Positions 1 to 9,305 of a DNA stretch of 64,000 nucleotides are shown piece after piece. Origin of the DNA: Archegozetes longisetosus. Its lineage: Eukaryota; Arthropoda; Arachnida; Sarcoptiformes; Trhypochthoniidae. The notes beneath the pieces are model-generated. The model was not told the origin of the DNA and did not search any database. It saw nothing but the letters and a program-made list of their open reading frames with translations. The translations under genes were made by a program, and so were the position numbers. Every line of letters begins with the position of its first letter. The first letter of the stretch is position 1. Location of the stretch: positions 6,538,220 through 6,602,219 of the forward strand of contig JAEMBT020000001.1 of NCBI GenBank assembly GCA_018873245.2, written 5' to 3'.

Positions 1-44
1 GAAAATATTATTAAAAGAATTTAACAAAATTTACAAATACATAC

Positions 45-147
45 CCACTTCCCTAACGATTTGTGATCTTTTCTTTCCCTGCGCTCTTAACTTAATAAAT
101 TTTCGGAACATTAGTTCCCGCTCCTCCTTCGATTTTGGTCCAGGCAT
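45..147 (-). CDS. Candidate first exon of a helix-turn-helix-like protein (truncated by window edge)
   Basis: On the minus strand an ATG at 147-145 opens 34 codons that start MPGPKSKEERELMFRKF and continue with a basic, helical segment (KLRAQGKKRSQIVREVG). The exon ends in a good donor (GTATGT reading down from 44). The pattern of basic residues, QGKKRSQI and REVG resembles the start of a DNA-binding helix-turn-helix module such as transposases or Myb/SANT-like proteins carry. That family link is inference from composition and spacing only. The rest of the gene would lie to the left of the window. The exon could also be a transposase remnant or chance coding. No other exon is visible. Confidence 0.35.
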
Positions 148-566
148 TGAAATAATAGTTAATTAATGATAATTTATTCAATTTATTAAAGAAATGAATT
201 GAATCAAAACATTGGAATTGATGAAAATTCCAAATGAAAAAATGGGTCTTCAAATAATAACGTCATTTTTCATTAATTTCAATGGACATGTATCAAATTA
301 GTTAAATTTTAAATGCTTTAGTGTCAAATTTCTCGAAAAAAATCGAATTTTTACATTTTTCCCAATTTCTCAGCTAATTAGTATAATAAAGTGGAGTTTT
401 CTACATATTAATCAATCGGAACATTTCATGTTCAATTTGCAAAAAACAGAATTCAAATCGGTTTACCCAGTCAAATGTTATAAAGATTTTTGTCCCCACA
501 ATTAGATTTGAAACCGAGTGTATAATCAGCACTCATTTTAGTACTAACAATAGGAGTAGATTAATA

Positions 567-680
567 CGGAATGTAAAATTATTGATCACTATATTTAAAA
601 TGTTTGTAATTTCAAAACGATTAAATATTTTATTGAAATTCTTTCAAAGAAAGTAGAACAATGGGAGTATATAATATGAT
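567..680. repeat. Solo end of a mariner-like element
   Basis: About 110 bp here match, in reverse-complement orientation, the right end of the neighbouring mariner remnant (1120-1230). Shared tracts include the end sequence around TTGATCACTATATTT, the run ATTTTATTGAAATT and GAAAGTAGAA. It is an orphan element end next to a deleted copy of the same family. Confidence 0.6.
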
Positions 681-692
681 GTGTTGAAAATA

Positions 693-1230
693 TAGGGTGG
701 AAAATAATTGATCACTATATTTATTTGATTATAACTTTTTATTTCTGATGTTTTGAACGTTCAAATTTATTTAGTATTTTCCTTAGATATTAAAGTTATT
801 TCTTACTATTTGATATTTGTTTACAATCACTTTTTAAAAAATGGTTGAACTTCGTTCGTGTAGTACTTTTAATCTCATCGCTCTTGACTGTCCTAGAAGT
901 ATAGATTGACCACCTCATTCTCCTGATATGAATCCTTGCTATTATTTTCTTTGGGGATATCTTAAAGATCAAGTCTATGCTAAGAATCCTCAGTCAATAG
1001 AAGAGCTCGAAAGTGAAATATTCAATATTTCTAATATGGTATTGAATGACGTTATCGACAATTTTCAAGTTCAATAACGCCACGTTCACTTAGAGAACGG
1101 ATGGTATTTCGAACATATCTCATAAACTCCCACTTTTCTACTTTCTTTTTGTAAAAAATTTCAATAAAATTCATTGTACTTCTGAAGTTATAAACTTTTG
1201 AAATATAGTGGTCAATTATTTTACTCCCTG
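693..1230 (+). mobile_element. Internally deleted Tc1/mariner-type element with transposase C-terminus remnant
   Basis: The ends form inverted repeats: 695-725 reads GGGTGGAAAATAATTGATCA, and the complement of 1199-1230 reads AGGGAGTAAAATAATTGACC. TA dinucleotides flank both ends (691-692, 1231-1232). Between them, 909-1125 on the plus strand decodes PPHSPDMNPCYYFLWGYLKD, then QVYAKNPQSIEELESEI and, past an in-frame stop, HVHLENGWYFEH. This is the third-catalytic-residue region of mariner-like DDE/D transposases (the SPD motif and FLWGYLKD). The N-terminal two thirds is missing and the frame has stops, so it is dead. Confidence 0.8.
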
Positions 1231-1520
1231 TACGTATACAAAAATGTGCATTTAATTCGGTTATATACTTCGATTTAATGCATGTTTCGTGTGCATATTA
1301 ATCTTTGCCCCTTTCATTAGTAGTTAAAGGAGTGCTGTATATATATATACGAATATACTGATGAGCAAGTCCGGATCTCAAAACGGTTAAAGACCTAGGA
1401 CTTGAGGTCTTAAAGTACGAGCCCGGGTCTTCTATAAAGATCTCAGGTCAGGACTCGGACTCCCTTTAGAGATCAACTGAAAATTATTAATAGATAAAAT
1501 ATTTTCATTCAAAATTTTAT
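1231..1520. other. Non-coding stretch
   Basis: No gene recognised. The tract AGTCCGGATCTCAAAACGG and a GC-richer patch around 1365-1470 are unexplained. A short ORF over 1432-1638 on the minus strand is antisense to the BTB remnant and is not supported. Confidence 0.4.
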
Positions 1521-1803
1521 CCTTCAAACTTTTCAATAGATATGAAGTGAAAGAGTTATCAGAACTGATTGAAAATGCATTTATTAATAATATCTCTCGC
1601 GTTAAATTCGTGAATTTATATGAAACAGCCATCAACAATGGTTTGATTCAGTTGTAGCGTTTATTGAATGAGTTACCATCAAGTTTACGAACTTTCTATT
1701 GACAATAAAATATGTTTGCAAATCTACTCAAGCAGTGGTTAGACTATTATATTAATTATTAAATTTATTAAACGATTAAATACTTGAAAAATAATACCTA
1801 TTG
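1521..1803 (+). pseudogene. BTB-family fragment (BTB/BACK junction), decayed
   Basis: The plus strand decodes a piece equivalent to residues ~100-150 of the intact BTB proteins: NRYEVKELSELIENAFINNI, then RVKFVNLYETAINNGLIQL followed by a stop. It lacks the N-terminus and the C-terminal half. Coding and non-coding sequence downstream (1640-1803) also matches 20281-20440, so this is a copy of the already truncated BTB pseudogene at 19.7-20.4 kb, or the reverse. Confidence 0.75.
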
Positions 1804-1811
1804 AAAAGTTA

Positions 1812-1925
1812 ACTATAGGGCGACTGTAGCTCACTGGAGACATTCTACCTAAGTCTCCAGCGCGAGCTTTATTCGAAAAGGTACCACCCGAGACCCTCTG
1901 TGCTGACGGCGTAGCCATCATCAAA
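1812..1925 (+). repeat. tRNA-like / SINE-like GC-rich patch
   Basis: A GC-rich island in A+T-rich DNA. TAGCTCACTGG fits a pol III box A, and TTCGAA about 45 nt later is a weak box B. No acceptor stem can be closed, so it is not a working tRNA. A degenerate tRNA-derived SINE head is the likeliest reading. Confidence 0.3.
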
Positions 1926-2107
1926 AAATAATTTTGATAATTCGGTGGCTTCTATGTACAAATTTTCAAAGGTGATCAAAATACTTTATAGTTTCTATAA
2001 ATAAGGTTTGCTTAATTATTTATTTTATAAAAATATCATTCAAACGTTAACATTTTAATTTTTGATGCGTTTATCTTTAAAAGTCTATATCTCTTCTCAT
2101 CCTTCAT

Positions 2108-3476
2108 CATCATCATCATCATTTGCAATAATCGCTTATTCTTATTAGGGTTGCGGGTTCGTAGCTTGCCTAACTGTTGGGACCAAGCTTTTCTGTCTCT
2201 TGCAATGCTCTCTATTTCTTTCTTCTTGAGACCAAATTTCTCCTCTGTGATGTTGTAGATGTAATCCTTCCATCTTCTTATGGGTCTCCCTCTTGGACAT
2301 TTACTTGTTGGACATGCTTCGTAGACTTGTTTTACTAGTCTGTCTTGTGGCATTCTTATCAAGTGACCTAACCACTTAAGCTGCGACCTCTCTATCCAGA
2401 GAAGCAGCGGACTTACCTGCAGGGTTTCTCGGATATCTGAACTCTTTATTCTATCGAGTAATGTCAATCCAGCTATCCTTCTTAGAAACCTCATTTCTGC
2501 CGCCTGTACTCGCGATTTCATTCTTTCGATCGTGACCCATTGCTCATGTCCATAGGTGAGGATAGATCGATACACGGATTTGTAGATTGAGAGCTTGGTC
2601 TTCGTGCTGAGTTCCTTTTTGTTACGACAGTCCTGTACAACTGTCGCATGACTCCAGCTGCTGCTCCAATACGCGATGTTAATTCCGTGTACCATTTTCC
2701 GTCACTCGTGAATGTTACCCTGAGATACTTGAACTTCTCAACCTCTAGGAGTGGGGACCCACTAACATGCAGGTTGCTACTCACAGGTGGAGTTCTAGAG
2801 ATCGTCATTGCCTGGGTTTTTGATGTACTGATTTTCATTCCGGCCGCATTACATTCTTCATTGAACCTATCTAGTACCTTCTGGAGATCTGCCCTGGTAG
2901 ATGCAAGTTTTGCAACGTCGTCTGCGAAGAAAAGGTTGCTCACCTTTGTATCCACTATCGAGATACACTCATTGCCTTGGCTACGCTTCGATATCCTATC
3001 CATGAAGATTGTGAATAGGAGTGGAGACAATACGCAACCTTGGCGGAGTCCAGTGTTTACCATGAAGGTTTTTGATTTCAACCCATTTACTCGAACACAA
3101 CTCCCACAGTGGTTGTATAGTGATTTTATTGATCTTAGTAGCACGCCTCTTATGTTATATTCTTCTAGCACCTTTCAGAGTACATCTCTTGGCACACGAT
3201 CATATGCTTTCTCTAGATCAATGAAGCCCGTGTGAACTGGTCTCCCATATTCCCAAGACTTTTCATATACTTGTGCTAGAGTAAAGAGTTGGTCTGTTGT
3301 TCCGCGGCCTGGGCGGAATCCACATTGCTCCTCTTGGATTAAAGGTTCCACTTTTTTGCGACACTTTTACTCTACTATTTTTGCATATACCTTTCCAGAC
3401 TGACTAAGGAGAGCTATGCCCCGATAGTTTGAGTATTCTCTGTGATTTCCCTTCTTGAACAGTAGTACCACTATGA
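2108..3476 (-). mobile_element. 5'-truncated non-LTR retrotransposon (RTE-like LINE) with TSD
   Basis: Minus-strand coding for the reverse transcriptase C-terminal half. One frame (3171-2518) has LRQGCVLSPLLFTIFMDRI and the catalytic box NLFFADDVAKLA. A shifted frame (2695-2108) has the typical end domain RRIAGLTLLDRIKSSDIRETL, LKWLGHLIRMP, CPRGRPIRRWKD. The 3' end is a (ATG)n microsatellite (CATCAT on plus, 2105-2122), as is usual for RTE-type LINEs. An 11-bp duplication TCATCCTTCAT lies at 2097-2107 and 3477-3487, so both ends are fixed. Endonuclease and N-terminal RT are missing (5' truncation), and a frameshift near 2600 kills it. It sits in the 3' flank of the BTB pseudogene 3907-4450. 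The RTE clade assignment is inference. Confidence 0.88.
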
Positions 3477-3559
3477 TCATCCTTCATATTTTTGAATATT
3501 TCTATTTGCTTTCGATTTTGTTCTTCATAAGTTTTAATTTGATACGCATATTGTCTTGG

Positions 3560-4450
3560 TGGGCGATACGAGAAATTAAATGGCTTTTTACAGAAAAAGA
3601 TTTTACAAAATAATATAATAGTGTACGAAAAAAATCTGATTACATTTTAGATAGAATCGCGTTCATATTCTTAAATAACTAATGTCGTCTTGGATGAATG
3701 AAAGCTTAGAGCCTGAGCCTCGTGTGAGCCAGGGATTATGGACGACACTAATTATTACCTTAAAAAATAATACTGTGCCCGAATAGCCATTCAATTACTT
3801 ATGCAAAAGAATTGGAAACTACAACACAAACGATTAACATAACTATTTATAATATTTAGTCATGTCAAAAATAATTTACAACAAGAAAAATGAATCAAAA
3901 CTCTATTTTTCATCAGATTGTTCATCATAATCGTCGTATTGTTGATCAAACTCTTTATCATACTCTAAATGGCATCGATCACGCGTTTGCTTCAGATCCT
4001 TATATTTATTGTGCAACTCCATATCATTTCTTCTCAAATTTTAATATCTTAAATTTGTACTAAATTATATCGTAAATCTCTTCATCATTAAAAGGATATT
4101 TCTCATAATCTGTATGTTATCTCTACTCAGGTCTTGTAATTTGATTAATTTTCTAAACGGTTGAAGTTTTGCCAATATGTTTAGCCTCAGTTTCGGTCAA
4201 AGCTGTAGTCAAATGGTTTTGAGATAATTGTAAATATTCAATAACCCTGCCATGACTTGCGTCATAAATGAATTATTTATTTTAGATAATCTTTTGCTTT
4301 GAATTCAAAGCAAACTTTTTTCAAATAGATCAGTGCTTTATTTAAATTATAAATGAGAGGAAAATTGTATAAAACAGTGAAGCTTTTTCATAAATAAAGT
4401 CGATTAGAAGTTTTTGATAATGTTTACAACTTACTCACATCAAATTTATC
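3560..4450 (-). pseudogene. BTB-family pseudogene, C-terminal half plus 3' flank
   Basis: Read on the minus strand, 4450-3907 follows the BACK-like and coiled-coil half of the BTB family: YNLNKALIYLKK, EYLQLSQNHLTTALTETEAK, PFRKLIKLQDLSRDNIQIMR, with several frameshifts and stops. 3560-3790 then matches the conserved 3' flank of the BTB genes (compare 36870-37080), including the GC-rich block GAGCCTGAGCC. The BTB domain proper is absent. The reading frame is not recoverable over its length. Confidence 0.8.
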
Positions 4451-4699
4451 GGAGAAATGCGAGCACATGATAAATAGAGAAGTGTTAAAAGTGCAAAGTC
4501 TTATATTAAAGTTCAGGATTTTAGGCGTTTTCGTTTCTTCAACATTAGAAAAGGATGTATTACGAAACGATATTATATTTTTATATAAACACTCGAACGA
4601 CAGATAATAAAGGAAATAACATTAATTTCTAGGGATGAATACAAATGAATGAATGAATTTAAGTTATAGACGAGAGCAAATTTGTATAAAATAGTGATG

Positions 4700-5135
4700 T
4701 CATACGATATTTGGCAACTTTTTTAAGTCAAATTCATGTGAAAGCTTGAATACTATGATAAAATCAAGAAATGCGATAAAGTTACTGATCAAAGAAAATA
4801 TGCAACCAAAGAATATGCTGAAAGAATAAACACTGTATACGGCACGACCGGTGAGGGAAGTGCACATGACAATGAAAATTATTTTGAAAGACAGTGTTAC
4901 AAAAAATATATCGATCTTCGTTAAGCTTATCACTTTTGATTGCTTCCTGTATCTTCAGTTGATTTACATCACTCAGGCAACAGTTATCAAAACTTATAAA
5001 ACCAGCGTTAATACAAGTTTTAGTTATTTAGCTATAGTTTCCAGTCAGTTTGACTTGAAATTTGATCACAACTTTAATCGCATACTGTTTCAAAGTTTTT
5101 ATTTAGTTTAGGTAAAATTTCTCTCAACTTGAAGC
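4700..5135 (+). promoter_or_regulatory. Conserved 5' flank of the JHAMT-like genes
   Basis: This block is repeated upstream of every JHAMT-like copy (reverse complement at 38290-38640 and 45832-46240; partial at 26113-26290 and 12230-12420). Shared stretches include CAGTTATCAAAACT and the GATCAAAC/TTTGATC tracts about 50-100 nt before the ATG. Part of it is nominally open in several copies, but the encoded peptide is not conserved in frame, so I treat it as promoter and leader, not coding. Start of transcription is not evident. Confidence 0.5.
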
Positions 5136-6167
5136 ATGGATGCGGATATAGATTTTTATAATCAGACAAATCATGTTCAGTATAGTAACGCTGAAGAATT
5201 GATTAATATGATTAAAGAAGAATATAATAATAAGTATGTTAACTATTAGTAGAAAAACTTGATTTAATATATTCAATTTGAAAAATTATATAGAAAGTAT
5301 TTATGAAACTCTTTTTACTTTTATCAATTATGCAACATTTTTAAATATTTATATATTCAGCAAATTTGATGCAGTTCTTGATGTTGGTTGTGGAACCGGA
5401 AATATCACACATTTGTTGAATAGTCGGCTATCCATTAACCAGTTATACGCTATTGATATCGACGAAGGGATGATTAAATTTGCTAAAGAAAATCATCACG
5501 AAAATAATATTCAATACTTATTACAAGATTTCGGTCAAGAATGGGACCAATTGAGACCAGAACTAAAGCAACTCGAAGGAAAAGTTTCATTAATTTTTTG
5601 TAACTATGTTTTGCATTGGATTTCAGATAAAGAAAATGCAGCAAAAAATTTGTCTCGCCTATTGTCAAAAGGCGGTAAAATTTATGCTGAGGTCTATTGG
5701 ATTCCCGATCCTTTCAGTGATTTGACTGGAAAAGAGAAAGAAATTCATGAGAAACAAGTTATGAAAGTTCCATCAAGAGAAGAACAATTTGATATTTGGG
5801 TCAAAAACTTCAAAAATGCTGGACTTCTTATCAATGAAGGCAAATTTAGAGTAGTAAAATCTATTTTTAGTGAACAGGGTTTCATGAGGAGTAAGTTTTC
5901 TCACCAAATGAAGCAAAGTTCAAATAATTATGAAGCTTTAATAACTTTTTCTGACCAATAGATATGTTACAGATCTTGTGTACAATGCGTAAACAATTTA
6001 TTGTTGAGAAGGGTGAACAGAAAAGAAATGAAGTGATGAATACGATTTCTGATGATATATTAAAGAGTGATTTGTCCAAATATCGTCAATTCACTGATGA
6101 AACAACTGGAGAAGTTAAATTTGAATTTGTGCAATTGAACTCTCGTTTTGTACTTGAAAAACAATAA
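5136..6167 (+). CDS. JHAMT-like SAM-dependent methyltransferase, intact three-exon gene
   Basis: Exons 5136-5233, 5361-5890 and 5962-6167 join in phase to 277 aa. Introns are 127 and 71 nt (donors GTATGT, GTAAGT; acceptors TTCAG, CAATAG). The product is a class I SAM-dependent methyltransferase. Motif I VLDVGCGTGN lies at ~38-47, the acidic ribose-binding residue at D65 in YAIDIDEGM, motif III around LIFCNYVLHW, and the post-motif LLSKGGKIYAE follows. N-terminus FYNQTNHVQY, length and motif spacing fit the juvenile hormone acid / farnesoic acid O-methyltransferase family. The substrate is inference, since mites are thought to make methyl farnesoate and not JH. No signal peptide, so probably cytosolic. 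It faces a dead BTB copy tail to tail. It is the only JHAMT-like copy here with all exons open. Related paralogues lie at 25.1, 37.3, 44.9 and 62.2 kb. Confidence 0.85.
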
Positions 6168-6432
6168 TAAATAATAGAAGTGTGCACTGCTTTAAACTAT
6201 TGCTTTTCAATCTCTTTACTTTATTGTAAAACTTCTTAATTGATTAAAAATGGATAAAATATTATTTAAATATTGTCAATTGTTTAAAAATTGCAGACTA
6301 TCAATAGATATTTCAGAAAATGGATTCAGAACTTAACTTTTACTAAAAATAAATGCGAGTTTTCGTTACCATTTAAAAGACTTTACAAAATAATCATATA
6401 AAAATAGTGCAAAAAATTTTATATTTATTTTC

Positions 6433-6690
6433 TAGAGAGAAATCGCGTTCATGTTCTTGAATGATTATTATTTATGTCGTCGATAGACTGGTAAAGCTCA
6501 GAGCCTGAGCCGTAGCTGAGCCAGGGTTATGGACGGTACTAGTCTTTTTGATACTTGGGTCAAAAACTTCAAAAATTCTGGACTTCTTATCAATGAAAGC
6601 AAATTTAGAGAAGTTACATCTATTTTTAGTGAACAGGGTTTCAAAATGCTCCTTCTGACCAATGAAAACTTCAGAAAAGAAATTGATGAA
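6433..6690. pseudogene. BTB 3' flank joined to a JHAMT-like exon-2 fragment
   Basis: 6433-6545 matches the conserved BTB 3' flank in minus orientation (AGAGCCTGAGCCGTAGCTG). It is directly followed on plus by a JHAMT-like piece at 6545-6640 encoding DTWVKNFKNSGLLINESKF and TSIFSEQGFK, equal to the end of exon 2 at 5785-5885. The fragment has no start, no exon 3 and no partner exon. It shows a duplication breakpoint inside the cassette. Confidence 0.75.
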
Positions 6691-6699
6691 TACGAATGA

Positions 6700-7914
6700 T
6701 GATTGTAGATGATTATTTTTTCTCAAATTTATTTTCATAAGTTTTCGATACACCTGCTTATTTAAAAAACATATTTGTCAGAGTCTTGTGTTATCTTTAC
6801 TCAATTAATTCAATTGAGTTTATTCAATTAATTACCCAAACTGTTTAAGTGTTTGTCAGAATATATGATCTTATTTTCAGCCAAAGCTCTAATAAAACAG
6901 TTTTAAAGTAACTCTAAATGTTCGATAACTTATTCATGACTTCAAATACATGGAATCACAAATAAGTCCTTGAATTTAAATAATATTTTGCTTTCTATCC
7001 AAAGTAAACTTCAAATACACCAAAACCTTATATTGTAGACGAGAATGAATTCATATTGTAGAGGTTTTATTTTAATTTGTTCTCTGATGGGTTCGACAAT
7101 TTAAACTTACACACAGTTTAAAGAAAATCAAAAGTTTATTTATAAAAAAGAAATGTTTATACAAATAAAAGAGTTAAGTATTGAAAACTTTGGATCTCAA
7201 ATATACACTTATTATAGTAAGTGTTGGTTACTTTTAGAGATCACTCAATCTGAAGAGTTTGGGAAGTGAAGAGTGACTATTTTGTCACTCCTTATATATG
7301 GACAGAAAGTTGTTTACACAAGTTAGTGGAATTTTCTATAAATATCAATGTTGGTCACTAACTGACCAACACATACTCGATAATTGCCCTATTTTTGATA
7401 CTTTGATCCATTATTGGGGTCATCATCGCGACTGACCCACAATTATGGATTATCTTCTCAGAACTCTTTGTGTTCTATTTATTTTGCTAAATATAGGCCA
7501 TTGTGAGATCAAATCTTTGAAAACTGTATTTGATCTCACAATATAAAATAGTCGCGTTTTCAATACAATTCAATCACAAGTTTTCAATAATATTTGATAA
7601 CTTCAAATTAAATTAATGGTGACTTTGATTGTAATAAAGTAGTCTTTAATATCATTTCTGTCAATTTTTTAGCTACCAATCCACTTGAGAAATAGTTTAA
7701 ACTGTTCAACAAAAAGTCTTTCATGTCAATTAGTTTATCGCTGTTTTCCTTAAGGTTTGACGAAAAATAATCTGGAGGACAGCACTTTCAGCGCTTAAGA
7801 CTATTCGATGCGATGGTATTCTTATGCTATTTATTATCAATTGAACATCACTTAAGTTTTGGTTTAGGTAATAGTTTTGAAATTGTGTGAGAATTGTGTC
7901 AATTTTGCGCTAAA
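6700..7914 (-). pseudogene. BTB-family pseudogene interrupted by a solo LTR
   Basis: Minus-strand exon 2 begins after an acceptor at 7916-7915 (AATAG). It decodes the BTB start, with DVQLIINSIRIPSHRIVLSA at 7840-7780, then frameshifts. IDRNDIKDYFITIKV follows, then after an insertion at 7540-7057 come the BACK/C-terminal parts (for example LELL.NCFIRALAENK) down to ~6700. No exon 1 is found upstream. Stops and indels run throughout. It lies convergent to the intact methyltransferase 5136-6167, mirroring the cassette at 35.7-38.3 kb. Confidence 0.8.
7057..7540 (-). mobile_element. Solo LTR with 4-bp target duplication
   Basis: A 484-bp unit with TG...CA ends (plus: TGTAGAGG ... TCTCACA) breaks the BTB pseudogene in the middle of a recognisable codon string. 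ATAT flanks it on both sides (7053-7056, 7541-7544), and removing it restores alignment to the intact paralogue (ACTGTTATATACGAATTCG at 36.3 kb). On the minus strand it carries a TATA box (TATATAAGGAG, ~7299-7289) and AATAAA signals, as expected for an LTR. It contains a 15-bp stem (7500-7515 with 7529-7543) and a palindrome around TTGGTCACTAACTGACCAA. No internal region or second LTR, hence solo. Superfamily not assigned. Confidence 0.8.
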
Positions 7915-7916
7915 CT

Positions 7917-8753
7917 ATTAGTACAGCTGAAGCCAAATGGAAAAGCTTCGAAATGGCTAATTTCATATTGGCTAAACCCTGTTTTCTGTCTCTATTAGCA
8001 GATTTTGCCCTTTTAAATTAGAATAAATACACTAAACGTAATAAATTTCAAGTTCAGTAAATTTAGTTAGTTATCGTATTGTATACTATTATACTGATAC
8101 TGCTACTAATTATAATATACTTACAAAGAGCACAATGCAATATAAAATAGTAAAAACCATTCTAAGTTCATTGTTTTAAAATTGAAACTAATCTCATTTA
8201 ATTAAAATTACAAATGTAATAATGAGTTAATTGCTTTATCTGAGGAAACTTGAAAAAAAACTGACAGTATTGAACACCACTTTAAATTGGAGGCTATTCA
8301 GATTAATAACAGTTTAGAAACTGATTCAACTTTTCGTATCTATCAAACTTTTAGCTTGGCTCCACTGCGATTCGATATGAATGAAAATTAGCACTAAAAA
8401 TCATTTGTGAAGTATGTAAATCATTGATATTTATTATTTTCGTTTTCATACTATCAAAACTTTTCGCAATAAGACTTATCAAAGGCTCATCTCTATTATT
8501 TTTCCATTAGTTCAGTAATTAACTGAAATTTAAACTTATATTTATATATGTATTAATATGTAGGTTTTGGTGCTTTAATATCAAATTTAAAACTTACAAA
8601 AATCGTATATTAGTCCTAAGGGAACGCTTTGACATTTGCGATCTAATAATTCAACACTTTTCGAAGTTTGGGTAGATCTATAATGCAACAGATCAACAAA
8701 ATAGGGCGGACGCTTTTGTCAAAGACTGTACAACTAAAAGATATTTAGGGTAT
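7917..8753. other. Non-coding stretch
   Basis: I see no gene, exon 1 or repeat that I can name. It would be the upstream side of the minus-strand BTB pseudogene but no longer resembles the conserved BTB 5' flank. Confidence 0.4.
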
Positions 8754-9305
8754 GATAAGAACGGTATTCATGGGATATGAGGAACACTGGGGAGGAGACT
8801 ATCATTGGGTTGGTCTTACTAACCTATATCTATTGACTCAAACAATAGTATTGACTCTGAACGACTAAATGTTCATATTAACACAAGATGTCGACAAAAA
8901 TGATTACTGAACTAAAAGTTTAAAGATATAATTGTTAAAAAACTGTAATTTTTTCAAATAGTATAAAATCAAAAAAGTAGAAAAGACTTCCACAAAATAA
9001 ATAAATCGTATTATTTATTTTTTAAAATTATTTGATTTGAAAAAATTAATAATTATATTTAATCATATTTAATATTCCATATATTATATCTTAGATGTTA
9101 TAAATTACATTCAATTATATCTTAAAAGTTAGTGTTTGTGTTTAACACAATCATAGACTTATAACTATTGCTATCAATTCAAAGCTCAAGTCTATTATAG
9201 TTAAGTAAAATACTATACCAATAATTTTAAAAATATATTAATTTTAATATATGATTGAATTTAGATAATCAGAAAAATGTTGGATAGGTTTCGAGTTTGG
9301 TAGAT

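Noticed and set aside
2648..3235. 195-codon plus-strand ORF
   Set aside because: Antisense to the LINE reverse transcriptase frames; no domain of its own.
4851..5111. 86-codon ORF before the intact methyltransferase
   Set aside because: Same reason: conserved as DNA with the flank, not as protein.
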